DNA of 64,000 nucleotides from Pseudomonadota bacterium (GTDB taxonomy: Bacteria; Pseudomonadota; Gammaproteobacteria; Burkholderiales; Thiobacillaceae): positions 1 through 64,000 of the forward strand of contig JAJZPR010000007.1 in NCBI GenBank assembly GCA_021847835.1, in the 5' to 3' direction. The translations under genes and the position numbers were made by a program. Below are positions 18,169 through 27,220 of the stretch, piece by piece. The notes under the pieces are model-generated. The model was not told the origin of the DNA. It did no database searches and was given only the letters and a program-made list of their open reading frames with translations. Numbering within the stretch: the stretch's first letter is position 1; every line of letters begins with the position of its first letter.

Positions 18169-18258
18169 GCAGAATGCAGTGCAGAATGCAGTAAAGCGTG
18201 AGATTATAAGGGGAAAATCCAATATCCAGCAAGCCCAATATAAAACCGTATAAAACCG
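18169..18258. repeat. two short tandem duplications between rpsT and murJ
   Basis: GCAGAATGCAGT occurs twice in a row (18169-18192), and TATAAAACCG occurs twice in a row (about 18239-18258). They fill part of the 169-base divergent intergenic region, where promoters for rpsT and murJ must lie; no clear boxes are assigned. Confidence 0.6.
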
Positions 18259-18280
18259 GAAAACCCCGCCAAATTCCTGC

Positions 18281-19816
18281 ATGAACCTGCTCAAAGCGCT
18301 TGCAACCATCAGCAGTTTTACCCTGCTTTCCCGCATTACCGGCTTCATCCGCGACCTCCTGATCGCCCGCGCCTTCGGCGCCGGCCTGATGACCGACGCC
18401 TTTTTCGTGGCCTTCAAGCTGCCCAACCTGCTGCGCCGCCTGTTCGCCGAGGGCGCCTTTTCCCAGGCCTTCGTGCCCATCCTGGCCGAATACAAGAACA
18501 GGCATGGCGATGAAGCCGCGCACCAGCTTGTCAACAAGACCGCATCGGTGCTGAGCCTGGCGCTGGCCGTGGTTGCTGCCATAGGGGTCTTGGCCGCGCC
18601 GTTGCTGGTCTACATCAGCGCGCCGGGCTTTGCCGGCGATCCGGCCAAGTTCGACCTCACCGTGCTGCTCACCCGCATCACCTTCCCCTACATCGCCTTC
18701 ATGTCCCTGGTGGCGCTGGCGGCCGGCGTGCTCAACACCTGGAGCCGTTTTTCCGTGCCCGCCTTCACCCCGGTGCTCCTGAACGTGGCCATGATCCTGG
18801 CCGCCACCGTGGCCGCGCCCTGGTTCGACCCGCCGGTGCTGGCGCTGGCCTGGGGCGTGCTGCTGGGCGGGGTATTGCAGCTGTCCATGCAGTTCGGCGC
18901 GCTCTACCGCCTGGGCATGCTGCCGAAATTCACCCTGGATTTCTCCGACCCCGGCGTGCGCCGCATCCTGGTGCTGATGGGCCCGGCCACGCTGGGGGTG
19001 TCGGTGGCGCAGATCAGCCTGCTCATCAACACCATCTTCGCCTCCTTCCTCGATACCGGCAGCGTGTCCTGGCTGTATTACGCCGACCGGCTGATGGAAT
19101 TCCCCACCGGCCTGATGGGCGTCGCATTGGGCACCGTGCTGCTGCCCTCGCTCGCCAAGCATTACAGCGACGAGTCGCCAGAGGAATTCTCCCGCCTGCT
19201 GGACTGGGGCCTGCGCCTCACCCTGCTGCTGGCCCTGCCCGCAGCCGCCGCGCTGGCCGTGCTGTCGGTGCCGCTGATCGCCACGCTGTTCTTGTACGGC
19301 GAATTCGGTGCGCACGACCTGTGGATGACGCGCCAGGCCCTGCTTGCCTATTCGCTCGGCCTGCTGGGCCTGATCATGGTGAAGGTGCTGGCGCCGGGGT
19401 TCTATGCGCGGCAGAACATCCGCACGCCGGTCAAGGTCGCCATCCTCACCCTCGTCGCCACCCAGCTGATGAACCTGGCTTTCATCATTCCCCTGAAGCA
19501 CGCCGGCCTGGCGCTCGCCATCGGCCTCGGTGCGTGCATGAACGCCGGCATCCTGTACACCCTGCTGCGCAAGCACCGCATCTACGCGCCGCAGCCGGGC
19601 TGGGCCATGTTCATGCTCAAGATCGTCACTGCCGTGCTCTTGATGTGCGCCGCGCTGTACTGGGCGCACGGGCCGGATGCCGCCTGGCTCGAGCCCGGCT
19701 TCCTGCCGCGTGTCATCAAGCTGGGCTGGATGGTGCTGCTGGGCGCAGGCATCTATTTCGTCGCGCTGCTCGCCATGGGCATCCGCCCGTCGCAGTTTTA
19801 CCGCAAAGCGGCATAG
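18281..19816 (+). CDS. murJ: lipid II flippase MurJ
   Basis: A 511-residue inner-membrane protein of the MOP superfamily with about 14 spans, flipping lipid II for peptidoglycan synthesis. The N-terminal NLLKALATISSFTLLSRITG and FIRDLLIARAFGAG motifs are diagnostic. Length is normal. It is followed by ribF after 33 bases. Confidence 0.96.
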   Translation: MNLLKALATISSFTLLSRITGFIRDLLIARAFGAGLMTDAFFVAFKLPNLLRRLFAEGAFSQAFVPILAEYKNRHGDEAAHQLVNKTASVLSLALAVVAAIGVLAAPLLVYISAPGFAGDPAKFDLTVLLTRITFPYIAFMSLVALAAGVLNTWSRFSVPAFTPVLLNVAMILAATVAAPWFDPPVLALAWGVLLGGVLQLSMQFGALYRLGMLPKFTLDFSDPGVRRILVLMGPATLGVSVAQISLLINTIFASFLDTGSVSWLYYADRLMEFPTGLMGVALGTVLLPSLAKHYSDESPEEFSRLLDWGLRLTLLLALPAAAALAVLSVPLIATLFLYGEFGAHDLWMTRQALLAYSLGLLGLIMVKVLAPGFYARQNIRTPVKVAILTLVATQLMNLAFIIPLKHAGLALAIGLGACMNAGILYTLLRKHRIYAPQPGWAMFMLKIVTAVLLMCAALYWAHGPDAAWLEPGFLPRVIKLGWMVLLGAGIYFVALLAMGIRPSQFYRKAA

Positions 19817-19849
19817 CCGGTAAAATCGAGCTTTTTAGCCAGTTCGCAC

Positions 19850-20785
19850 ATGCGCATTTCCCACGGCCTGCAAACCAGCGGCAGCCCCGCCGGCGCCCCG
19901 CATGCGGTCACCATCGGCAATTTCGATGGCCTGCACCGGGGCCATCAGGCCATGCTCGCGCGGCTCAAGGAAGAAGCTGAAAAGCGTGGCCTGTCGAGCT
20001 GCGTGCTGACTTTCGAGCCGCACCCGCGCGAATTCTTCAGCCCGGCCGACGCGCCCGCGCGGCTGTCCAGCCTGCGCGAAAAAAGCGAACTCATCGAGGC
20101 CGCCGGCATCGACCGCCTGCACGTGTGCCGCTTCGACCGGCGCTTCGCTTCGCTCTCCCCGACCGAATTCATCGAGCGCGTGCTGGTCGGCGCCCTGGGC
20201 GCGCGCTGGCTGCTGGTGGGCGACGACTTCCGCTTCGGCGCGAAACGTGCGGGCGACTTCGCCCTGCTGAAGGAAGCCGGCGCCAGGCTGGGCTTCGAGG
20301 TCGAGTCGCTGCCCACGGTCAGCGTGGAAGGCAAGCGCGCCTCCAGCACCGCGGTGCGCGAGGCGCTCGCGGCCGGCGACATGCAGCATGCGCGCGAACT
20401 GCTGGGCCGGCCCTACAGCATTTCCGGCCACGTCATGCACGGCAACAAGCTGGGCCGGCATATCGGCTTCCCCACCGCCAACATCCAGATGCAGCACAAC
20501 CGCCCGCCGCTGTCGGGCATCTTCGCGGTCGAGGTCTGCGGCCTGAACGGCGCGCCGCTCCAGGGCGTGGCCAGCCTCGGCACCCGTCCCACCGTGCACG
20601 AAAACGGCCGCCCCACGCTGGAAGTGTTCATCTTCGATTTTCGCGACGACCTCTACGGCCGCAGGCTGCGGGTGGATTTCCTGAAGAAGCTGCGCGACGA
20701 GGAAAAGTATCCCGACCTCGACGCGCTCATCAATCAGATCAACCGCGACGTGGACAACGCGCGTGCATTCTTTGCCAGTCGATGA
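19850..20785 (+). CDS. ribF: bifunctional riboflavin kinase / FAD synthetase
   Basis: A 311-residue enzyme. The N-terminal FMN adenylyltransferase half has GNFDGLHRGHQ and the SSTAVREAL motif. The C-terminal flavokinase half has GRHIGFPTAN and GVASLGTRPT. It converts riboflavin to FMN and FAD. The murJ-ribF-ileS-lspA order is common in proteobacteria. Confidence 0.97.
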   Translation: MRISHGLQTSGSPAGAPHAVTIGNFDGLHRGHQAMLARLKEEAEKRGLSSCVLTFEPHPREFFSPADAPARLSSLREKSELIEAAGIDRLHVCRFDRRFASLSPTEFIERVLVGALGARWLLVGDDFRFGAKRAGDFALLKEAGARLGFEVESLPTVSVEGKRASSTAVREALAAGDMQHARELLGRPYSISGHVMHGNKLGRHIGFPTANIQMQHNRPPLSGIFAVEVCGLNGAPLQGVASLGTRPTVHENGRPTLEVFIFDFRDDLYGRRLRVDFLKKLRDEEKYPDLDALINQINRDVDNARAFFASR

Positions 20786-20805
20786 TTTTGCAAAACCCCA
20801 CTTCA

Positions 20806-20889
20806 AGCCACAGAGGACACAGAGAGCACAGAGCAAACCCACGCCTTATCCGGGAATCCCCAGGCTTTTCCTCTGTGCTCTCTGTGGCT
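20806..20889. repeat. large imperfect hairpin of CACAGAG type
   Basis: The left arm reads AGCCACAGAG then ACACAGAGAGCACAGAG; the right arm (from about 20871) reads CTCTGTGCTCTCTGTGGCT. The arms pair over about 19 bases around a loop of some 40 bases, and ACTTTTTTAG follows. It sits between ribF and ileS. It resembles a dispersed intergenic hairpin and may also act as a weak terminator. Confidence 0.7.
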
Positions 20890-20909
20890 GACTTTTTTAG
20901 AATTCAAAA

Positions 20910-23675
20910 ATGGCCGACTATAAAAACACCCTGAACCTCCCCGACACGCCCTTCCCCATGCGCGGCGACCTCGCCAGGCGCGAGCCGGGCTGGGTCAGGC
21001 AATGGCAGGAAAAGAACCGCTACCGCCAGATCCGCGAGAAGGCCGCCGGCCGCCCCAAGTTCATCCTGCACGACGGCCCGCCCTACGCCAACGGCGACAT
21101 CCACATCGGCCACGCCGTCAACAAGATCCTCAAGGACATCATCGTCAAATCCAAAACGCTTGCGGGTTTCGATGCGCCCTACGTGCCGGGCTGGGACTGC
21201 CACGGCCTGCCCATCGAGCTGATGGTGGAAAAGACCCACGGCAAGAACCTGCCGCCGGCCAAATTCCGCGAGCTGTGCCGTGAATACGCCGCCAGCCAGA
21301 TCGAACGCCAGAAGGCCGACTTCATCCGCCTCGGCGTGCTGGGCGACTGGGACCATCCCTACCGCACCATGGACTTCAAGTTCGAGGCCGGCATCATCCG
21401 CGTGCTGGCCGACATCCAGCAGGCCGGCTATCTCTACCAGGGCGCCAAGCCGGTGCACTGGTGCGTGGACTGCGGCTCGGCGCTGGCCGAAGCGGAAGTC
21501 GAATACGAGGACAAAACCTCGCCCGCCATCGACGTCGCCTTCAAGGTCGTGGACAGCGCCGAACTCGCCAAGCGCCTGCACGTGAGCCTGCCCGACAAGC
21601 CGGCGTACGCCGTGATCTGGACCACCACGCCGTGGACCCTGCCCGCCAACCAGGCCGTGGCGCTGCATCCCGAGTTCGCCTACGAACTGCACGACACCGA
21701 GAAAGGCGTGCTGATTCTGGCGCGCGATCTCGCCGCTTCCGCGCTGGAACGCTACAAGTTCACCAGCGAAGTATTGACCGACTTCCCCGGCAAGGTGCTG
21801 GAAGGCATCGAGTTGCAACATCCTTTCTACGATCGCCAGGTGCCGGTGATCCTCGCCGACTTCGTCACCCTCGATGCCGGCGTGGGCCAGGTGCACATTG
21901 CCCCCGGCCACGGCCACGACGACTATCTCGCCGGCCTGAAGTACGGGCTCAAGGTCGACAACCCCGTGGGCGACGACGGCAGGTTCTACGCCGACACCCC
22001 GCTCGTGGGCGGGCAAAGCATCTGGGACGGCAACAAGACCGTGCTGGAAATCCTCGCCGCCAACGGCGCCCTGCTCGCACAGGAAAAACTGCAGCACAGC
22101 TACCCGCACTGCTGGCGGCACAAGACGCCGATCATTTTCCGCGCGACAAGGCAGTGGTTCATCGGCATGGAAGTGAAGGGCAAGGGCGGCACCCTGCGCG
22201 AAATCGCCACCAAGGCCGTCGACGCCACCGAATTCTTCCCGGCCTGGGGCCGCGCGCGGCTGGAAGCCATGATGAAAAACCGCCCCGACTGGTGCGTGTC
22301 GCGCCAGCGCAACTGGGGCGTGCCGATTCCGCTCTTCACCCACAAGCAAAGCGGCGAGCTGCATCCGCGCACGTCCGAGTTGATCGAGGAAGTCGCCAGG
22401 CGCGTGGAGCAGGCCGGCATCGAGGCCTGGTTCAGCCTCGATCCTGCCGAACTGCTGGGCGCGGACGCCGCGCAGTATGAAAAATCCTCGCACACGCTGG
22501 ACGTGTGGTTCGATTCCGGCAGCACCCATGCCTGCGTCTTGAAGCAGCGCCCCGAGCTGGCCCACCCCGCTGATCTTTATCTTGAAGGCTCGGATCAGCA
22601 CCGCGGCTGGTTCCAGAGCTCGCTCCTCACCGGCTGCGCCAGCGACGGCCGCGCGCCCTACAAGGCCCTGCTCACCCATGGCTTCGTGGTCGACGGCCAG
22701 GGCCGCAAGATGAGCAAGTCCAGGGGCAACGTGGTCGCGCCGCAAAAGGTCATGGACCAGTACGGCGCCGACATCCTGCGACTGTGGGTGGCGACCACAG
22801 ACTATTCCGGCGAGTTGTCCATCTCCGACGAGATTCTGAAGCGCGTGGTGGAAAGCTATCGGCGCTTGCGCAACACCCTGCGCTTTTTGCTCGCCAACAC
22901 CGACGACTTCGATCCGAAGACTCAATCGATGCCGGTCAGCGAGTGGCTGGAAATCGACCGCTACGCGCTGGCCATGACGCGCAAACTGCAAGACGAACTC
23001 ACCGGCCATTACGCAGCCTACGAGTTCCACCTCGTCGCGCAAAAATTGCAGAGCTTCTGCTCCGAGGACCTGGGCGGTTTCTATCTCGACATCCTCAAGG
23101 ACCGGCTCTACACCACGGCGAAGGATTCGAAGGCGCGGCGCGCGGCGCAGAACGCGCTCTACCACATCACCCAGGCGCTGACCCGGCTGATGGCGCCGAT
23201 TCTTTCCTTCACGGGCGAGGAAGTGCACGCCGTGCTGGGCAGGAGCGCCGACGACAGCGTGTTCTTCCAAACCTGGCATGCCCTGCCCGAGCAAGTTGGC
23301 GAAACGGAACTGCTGGCACGCTGGGAAAGCATCCGCGACTATCGCGCCCAGGTGCTGAAGGAACTGGAAAACGCGCGCAGTGCCGGTCAGATCGGCTCGT
23401 CGCTGCAGGCCGAGGTCATCCTGCACGTGCGGCCCGAGACCCACGCCCTGCTCGCTTCGCTGGGAGACGACCTGCGCTTCGTGCTCATTACCTCAAAAGT
23501 CGAACGGGTGCCCGCCGAGGAAGACCGCATCCTGGTCATCGCCTCGGGCCATGCCAAGTGCGAGCGTTGCTGGCACTACCGCGAGGATGTCGGCGCCGAC
23601 GCCGCGCACCCGCAGCTGTGCGGCCGCTGCGCCAGCAACCTCTTCGGCCAGGGCGAGGCGCGGCAACATGCATAA
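20910..23675 (+). CDS. ileS: isoleucyl-tRNA synthetase
   Basis: A 921-residue class Ia synthetase. HIGH motif in [16 protein letters not shown] in [12 protein letters not shown], the editing domain in between ([13 protein letters not shown]), and the C-terminal zinc finger [12 protein letters not shown] with CGRCASNL. The zinc-finger form is the usual bacterial mupirocin-sensitive type. The 3' end overlaps lspA by 8 bases. Confidence 0.98.
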   Translation: MADYKNTLNLPDTPFPMRGDLARREPGWVRQWQEKNRYRQIREKAAGRPKFILHDGPPYANGDIHIGHAVNKILKDIIVKSKTLAGFDAPYVPGWDCHGLPIELMVEKTHGKNLPPAKFRELCREYAASQIERQKADFIRLGVLGDWDHPYRTMDFKFEAGIIRVLADIQQAGYLYQGAKPVHWCVDCGSALAEAEVEYEDKTSPAIDVAFKVVDSAELAKRLHVSLPDKPAYAVIWTTTPWTLPANQAVALHPEFAYELHDTEKGVLILARDLAASALERYKFTSEVLTDFPGKVLEGIELQHPFYDRQVPVILADFVTLDAGVGQVHIAPGHGHDDYLAGLKYGLKVDNPVGDDGRFYADTPLVGGQSIWDGNKTVLEILAANGALLAQEKLQHSYPHCWRHKTPIIFRATRQWFIGMEVKGKGGTLREIATKAVDATEFFPAWGRARLEAMMKNRPDWCVSRQRNWGVPIPLFTHKQSGELHPRTSELIEEVARRVEQAGIEAWFSLDPAELLGADAAQYEKSSHTLDVWFDSGSTHACVLKQRPELAHPADLYLEGSDQHRGWFQSSLLTGCASDGRAPYKALLTHGFVVDGQGRKMSKSRGNVVAPQKVMDQYGADILRLWVATTDYSGELSISDEILKRVVESYRRLRNTLRFLLANTDDFDPKTQSMPVSEWLEIDRYALAMTRKLQDELTGHYAAYEFHLVAQKLQSFCSEDLGGFYLDILKDRLYTTAKDSKARRAAQNALYHITQALTRLMAPILSFTGEEVHAVLGRSADDSVFFQTWHALPEQVGETELLARWESIRDYRAQVLKELENARSAGQIGSSLQAEVILHVRPETHALLASLGDDLRFVLITSKVERVPAEEDRILVIASGHAKCERCWHYREDVGADAAHPQLCGRCASNLFGQGEARQHA

Positions 23676-24126
23676 GTGGTTGTGGATTTCGGCTCTCGTC
23701 TTTGCCGTCGACCAGGTCACCAAATGGGCGATCTTCCTGGGCATGGAATACCACGGCATGATCCCGGTGCTGCCCTTTTTCAGCATCGTGCATGTGCACA
23801 ACACCGGCGCGGCCTTCAGCTTCCTGGCCGACGCCGGCGGCTGGCAGCGCTGGTTCTTCCTTGGCATCGGCATCGGCGCCAGCGCCTTCATCCTGCACTT
23901 GCTGCGCAGGCACCAGGACGAGGCGCTCATGTCCGTGGGGCTGACCCTGATCCTGGGCGGCGCGCTCGGCAACGTGTTCGACCGCGTGTGGCACGGCTTC
24001 GTGGTGGACTTTCTGTACTTCCACTATCAAACTTATGCCTTCCCCGCCTTCAACGTGGCCGATTCTGCCATCACCGTGGGCGCGGGCCTCTTGATCTGGG
24101 ACAGCCTGAGGCGCAAACCCGCATGA
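23668..24126 (+). CDS. lspA: lipoprotein signal peptidase (signal peptidase II)
   Basis: A 152-residue, four-span membrane aspartyl protease that trims prolipoproteins. Catalytic aspartates are in [15 protein letters not shown] and FNVADSAI. The start ATG at 23668 overlaps the ileS end, and the stop overlaps the next gene as ATGA. Confidence 0.96.
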   Translation: MHKWLWISALVFAVDQVTKWAIFLGMEYHGMIPVLPFFSIVHVHNTGAAFSFLADAGGWQRWFFLGIGIGASAFILHLLRRHQDEALMSVGLTLILGGALGNVFDRVWHGFVVDFLYFHYQTYAFPAFNVADSAITVGAGLLIWDSLRRKPA

Positions 24127-24560
24127 GCGAAACCCCCGTCGCCTACGGCGACACCATCCGGCTGCGTTACGCCATCCGCTTCCGCAACGGCGACGAGATC
24201 GTGTCCAACTTCGAGGACGCCGAGCCCGACACCCTCACCCTCGGCGACGGCACGCTGGCGCAGACCCTGGAGCAATGGCTCATCGGCCTGAAACCCGGCG
24301 AACGGCATGTGTTTTTGCTGGAACCCTGGCAGGCCTTCGGCACCAGCAGCGAAGAACTGGTGCAGACCCTCAGGACGGAAGACATCCCCCCCGGCATGCA
24401 ACTCGAACCCGGCACGCTCGTCGAGTTCGAACTGCCCAACGGCCAGACCCTGGCCGGCAGCATCCTCGATGTCAGCCCCGAGGGCGTCAGAGTGGATTTC
24501 AACCATCCCCTGGCGGACTGCCCCATCGAGTTTGAGGTCGAGGTTGCAGGGATTTTGTAA
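24123..24560 (+). CDS. fkpB: FKBP-type peptidyl-prolyl isomerase, SlpA-like
   Basis: A 145-residue cytosolic FKBP with an inserted-flap domain: IRLRYAIRFRNGDEIVSNF, then LIGLKPGERHVFLL and the C-terminal FNHPLADCPIEFEVEV typical of SlyD/SlpA. No metal-binding His/Cys tail, hence SlpA rather than SlyD. Coupled to lspA by ATGA; the lspA-fkpB-ispH order is classical, but here a repeat cluster and a nuclease gene separate it from ispH. Confidence 0.93.
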   Translation: MSETPVAYGDTIRLRYAIRFRNGDEIVSNFEDAEPDTLTLGDGTLAQTLEQWLIGLKPGERHVFLLEPWQAFGTSSEELVQTLRTEDIPPGMQLEPGTLVEFELPNGQTLAGSILDVSPEGVRVDFNHPLADCPIEFEVEVAGIL

Positions 24561-24565
24561 ACCCT

Positions 24566-24672
24566 TTTACCCCCTCCCAACCTCCCCCGGCGAGCGGGGG
24601 AGGAGCAAAACCTTGCACCCTGCAGAGATACTCCCTCCCCTCTCGCAGGGGAGGGTTGGGGTGGGGTAAGCG
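24566..24672. repeat. inverted pair of palindromic repeats before the DUF559 gene
   Basis: A forward unit (CCCCCTCCCAACCTCCCCC, loop GGCGAGC, GGGGGAGG arm, about 24566-24607) is followed by a reverse unit (CCCTCCCCTCTCGCAGGGG then AGGGTTGGGGTGGGGTAAG, about 24629-24670). Reverse-complementing the second gives the first with small changes, so this is one repeat family in head-to-head pairing. The second unit ends 3 bases before the DUF559 ATG. Confidence 0.9.
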
Positions 24673-24673
24673 A

Positions 24674-25051
24674 ATGGCAACAAAACGCACCAACACCGCA
24701 CGCAAGCTCCGCCGCGAAATGACAGATGCCGAACGCCTGCTGTGGCAACATCTCAGACGGCAGCAGACGGGAATCAAATTCCGGCGCCAGTTTCCGCTTG
24801 GGCCTTATATCCTGGATTTTGTATCGCTTGATGCACGACTCAATCTGGAGATCGACGGCGGTCAACATGCAGAGCGTGTTGAGGACAGGATTCGAGACGA
24901 TTTCGTCCGCTCGCAAGGATTCAGGGTGCTCAGATTCTGGAACAACGAGGTGTTGGGTAATATCGAAGGCGTGATGGAGGTCATACTTCAACACTTACCC
25001 CCTCCCAACCTCCCCCGGCAAGCGGGGGAGGGGCAAACGAATTCAGCTTAA
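24674..25051 (+). CDS. DUF559 (Vsr-like) endonuclease-fold protein
   Basis: A 125-residue protein of the DUF559 family, related to Vsr/PD-(D/E)xK nucleases: [46 protein letters not shown] and [11 protein letters not shown]. The candidate acidic and His active-site residues are present. The last 17 residues (from [10 protein letters not shown]) are translated from a palindromic repeat, which also supplies the stop. The upstream repeat arm supplies a G-rich leader. Chosen start ATG 24674; a TTG at 24656 lies inside the repeat. Not part of the normal fkpB-ispH order, so probably inserted. Confidence 0.85.
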   Translation: MATKRTNTARKLRREMTDAERLLWQHLRRQQTGIKFRRQFPLGPYILDFVSLDARLNLEIDGGQHAERVEDRIRDDFVRSQGFRVLRFWNNEVLGNIEGVMEVILQHLPPPNLPRQAGEGQTNSA

Positions 25052-25298
25052 CCCCTCAATGCCCCTCCCAACCTCCCCCGGCAAGCGGGGGAGGAGCAAA
25101 CGAATTCAGCTCAAAACCTCAATGCCCCTCCCAACCTCCCCCGGCAAGCGGGGGAGGAGCAAACGAATTCAGCTCAAAACCTCAATGCCCCTCCCAACCG
25201 CCCAGTGGCTGGCGTGCACGCCAGCCCCGTTCCGGCGGGGCAAAGCCAAGCAGTTGGCTTTGCCTTACCCGCCTCCACCCCCCGGCAAGCGGGGGAGG
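24998..25298 (+). repeat. tandem array of forward palindromic repeats (63-bp period)
   Basis: Units begin at 24998, 25061, 25124 and 25187. Each has CCCCTCCCAACCTCCCCC, loop GGCAAGC, the complementary GGGGGAGG arm and a spacer ending CAAACGAATTCAGC. The second and third are nearly identical. The fourth is broken at about 25200 by a 65-base insertion of hairpins and resumes at 25267. There is no gene here apart from the DUF559 tail. Confidence 0.92.
25200..25264. repeat. three nested hairpins inserted in a repeat unit
   Basis: First, GGCTGGCGTG-CACGCCAGCC (25207-25226), a perfect 20-base palindrome. Second, CCCCG-TTCCGG-CGGGG (25225-25240). Third, GCAAAGCCAA-GCAG-TTGGCTTTGC (25240-25263), a perfect 10-bp stem. 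They abut each other and interrupt the fourth unit of the 63-bp array. Confidence 0.88.
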
Positions 25299-25327
25299 AA
25301 AAAACCGACAGCAATCCAGAGAACATT

Positions 25328-25481
25328 CCCTCCCCTCTTGCAGGGGAGGGTTAGGGTGGGCTCAAGGCAACCCAGCAAAAGATCCCCTCCCCTCTTGCAG
25401 GGGAGGGTTAGGGTGGGCTCAAGGCAACCCAGCAAAAGATCCCCTCCCCTCTTGCAGGGGAGGGTTAGGGTGGGGTAAAAC
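25328..25481 (+). repeat. tandem array of reverse palindromic repeats (57-bp period)
   Basis: Three units with TCCCCTCTTGCAGGGGAGGG at 25331, 25388 and 25445, joined by identical spacers (TTAGGGTGGGCTCAAGGCAA then CCCAGCAAAAGATC). They are in opposite orientation to the 63-bp array, so 24998-25481 is a large head-to-head cluster. About 35 bases remain before ispH. Confidence 0.93.
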
Positions 25482-25515
25482 ACCCATTCAAACAGGCAAC
25501 GCTCACCGTATCCTC

Positions 25516-26448
25516 ATGCATCATTCTCACCAGAAAATTTTCCTCGCCACGCCGCGCGGCTTCTGCGCCGGCGTGGACCGCGCCATCGCCATCGTCGAGC
25601 GGGCGCTGGAAAAGTTCGGCGCGCCCATCTACGTGCGCCACGAAGTCGTGCACAACGCCTATGTCGTCAACGATCTCAAGCGGAAAGGCGCGGTCTTCGT
25701 CGAGGAGCTGGACGAGGTGCCCGCCGGGGCGACGGTCATATTCAGCGCGCACGGCGTGTCCCAGGCCGTCAGGCATGAAGCGGAACAACGCGGCCTCAAC
25801 GTCTTTGACGCCACCTGCCCCCTGGTCACCAAGGTGCATGTGGAAGTTTCAAAGATGCGTGAGAAGGGCCTGGAAATCGTCATGATCGGCCACAAGGGCC
25901 ACCCCGAGGTCGAGGGCACCATGGGCCAGAGCGCGGGCGGCATGCACCTGGTGGAAACGCCTGAGGACGTCGCCGCACTGAATGTGGCCGACCCCGGCAA
26001 GCTCGCCTATGTCACCCAGACCACGCTCTCGGTGGACGACGCCGCGCGCGTGGTGGAAGCGCTGCGCGCGAGATTCCCCAACATCGTCGGCCCCAAGAAG
26101 GACGACATCTGCTACGCCACGCAAAACCGCCAGGATGCGGTGAAGAAGCTCGCCGCCGAATGCGACGCGGTCATCGTCGTCGGCTCGCCCAACAGCTCCA
26201 ACTCCAATCGTTTGAGGGAAGTCGCCGAAAACCTCGGCGTGCCCGCCTGGCTAGTGGACGACGAAACCGGCATCGATCCCGCCTGGCTTGCAGGCAAGCC
26301 CCGCATCGGCGTCACCGCCGGCGCCTCCGCCCCGGAAATCCTGGTCGAACGCGTCATCGCACGCCTGAAACAGCTCGGGGCCGCCGAAGCGGCCCCGCTG
26401 GAAGGCTTGCAGGAGAATGTCAGTTTTCCGATGCCGAAAGGGCTGTAA
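25516..26448 (+). CDS. ispH: 4-hydroxy-3-methylbut-2-enyl diphosphate reductase
   Basis: A 310-residue iron-sulfur enzyme, the last step of the MEP isoprenoid pathway. The three cluster cysteines are in [20 protein letters not shown] and [11 protein letters not shown], and the EVVHNAYVV and [10 protein letters not shown] active-site motifs are intact. The last 66 coding bases before the final codons (26376-26441) recur perfectly at 27089-27154, and other C-terminal pieces recur further downstream. Confidence 0.97.
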   Translation: MHHSHQKIFLATPRGFCAGVDRAIAIVERALEKFGAPIYVRHEVVHNAYVVNDLKRKGAVFVEELDEVPAGATVIFSAHGVSQAVRHEAEQRGLNVFDATCPLVTKVHVEVSKMREKGLEIVMIGHKGHPEVEGTMGQSAGGMHLVETPEDVAALNVADPGKLAYVTQTTLSVDDAARVVEALRARFPNIVGPKKDDICYATQNRQDAVKKLAAECDAVIVVGSPNSSNSNRLREVAENLGVPAWLVDDETGIDPAWLAGKPRIGVTAGASAPEILVERVIARLKQLGAAEAAPLEGLQENVSFPMPKGL

Positions 26449-26476
26449 TCACCCCCACTCCTTTAAGGGGCTGGAA

Positions 26477-26770
26477 TTACTCCCGCGAAAAATCCACCTG
26501 CCAGTGGCGCGAGGTATGAATCACCGCAAGTACCCTGATGGCATCTTTTTGCACGCGGTAAACCACCAGATAGGGGTAACGGCCCAGCACAAGTTCGCGC
26601 GTGCCCGCTACCCCGCCCACCCGCCCCAGCAGCGGGTTATCCATCAGCGCCTGTACCGCCTCCCGGATGGCGCCGATTACTTTTGCCGCCGCCGCTTTGT
26701 TATCCTGAGCGATGGACGAGTGAATCTGGCGCAAATCCGAACCCGACTCATTCGACCACTCAAGCCGCAC
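26477..26770 (-). CDS. RelE/ParE-family toxin (module 1)
   Basis: A 97-residue toxin-like protein: LEWSNESGSDLRQIHSSIAQ, NPLLGRVGGVAGTRELVLG, YPYLVVYRV, the usual ParE/RelE order. Start is GTG at 26770, overlapping the antitoxin stop by 11 bases, exactly as in module 2. It faces ispH convergently with 28 bases between the stops. Whether it acts on gyrase (ParE) or mRNA (RelE) cannot be told. Confidence 0.88.
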   Translation of the reverse strand: MRLEWSNESGSDLRQIHSSIAQDNKAAAAKVIGAIREAVQALMDNPLLGRVGGVAGTRELVLGRYPYLVVYRVQKDAIRVLAVIHTSRHWQVDFSRE

Positions 26771-26987
26771 GCGTCAGTTCCGCAAACAGCGCCTCGACTT
26801 CTTCATTGCTCATTACGCCGGAAGCCTCGGCGGAATTGATTTTTGCCTCCAGCCAGCGGCGCTTGGCCAGATAAGACTCCAGCGCCTCGGCAGCGATGAA
26901 CGATTTGGAGCGCTGCGCGCCGGCAGCGATTCTCTCCAACTCGGCCCGAGTCTCGTCACTGACACGGATAGTAATAGTTGCACTCAT
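26760..26987 (-). CDS. ribbon-helix-helix antitoxin (module 1)
   Basis: A 75-residue protein with an N-terminal RHH domain: MSATITIRVSDETRAELERI then SKSFIAAEALESYLAKR. The acidic C-terminal half (SNEEVEALFAELT) should bind the toxin. The start at 26987 is preferred because the RHH strand begins at residue 3. Transcribed before its toxin, normal for autoregulated pairs. Confidence 0.9.
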   Translation of the reverse strand: MSATITIRVSDETRAELERIAAGAQRSKSFIAAEALESYLAKRRWLEAKINSAEASGVMSNEEVEALFAELTRAA

Positions 26988-27010
26988 GTTCCGTCCCGCC
27001 CAACGTACAC

Positions 27011-27030
27011 AACGTATACATTGTATAGTG
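27011..27030 (-). promoter_or_regulatory. operator/promoter of toxin-antitoxin module 1
   Basis: TATACA-T-TGTATA (27015-27027) is a perfect inverted repeat 28 bases upstream of the antitoxin ATG; on the minus strand TATACAAT within it can serve as a -10. This is a typical site for RHH autorepression. Confidence 0.6.
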
Positions 27031-27064
27031 GAATCCAGCGCCAAACACAAGGGGAAATCGTCGA

Positions 27065-27161
27065 GACTCGCAACCTGCCTGAAACAAACGGGGCCGCCGA
27101 AGCGGCCCCGCTGGAAGGCTTGCAGGAGAATGTCAGTTTTCCGATGCCGAAAGGCTTGTAG
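27065..27161 (+). pseudogene. ispH 3'-end fragment A
   Basis: 27089-27154 is identical over 66 bases to 26376-26441 of ispH and then ends TTGTAG in place of CTGTAA. A more diverged match extends upstream to about 27065 (CCTGAAACA). It encodes the ispH C-terminus [11 protein letters not shown] without the rest of the gene. Together with the real ispH end it brackets toxin-antitoxin module 1. Confidence 0.88.
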
Positions 27162-27220
27162 CGCTGCTCATGCCGCTTCGGCGCGATATTGCTGAATCTT
27201 GTCCAGTTCCGCGCCCAGTG

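Noticed and set aside
17984-19669. 561-residue open frame on the minus strand opposite murJ
   Set aside because: It is antisense to an unmistakable murJ, very rich in Gly, Gln, His and Arg, and has no domain; long antisense frames are expected in GC-rich codon usage.
20904-23444. 846-residue open frame opposite ileS
   Set aside because: Antisense shadow of ileS with no recognisable motif or ribosome binding site.
24998-25481. Regular repeats with spacers looking like a CRISPR array
   Set aside because: The spacers are identical from unit to unit, the repeats are internally palindromic with long C/G runs, and no cas gene is near.
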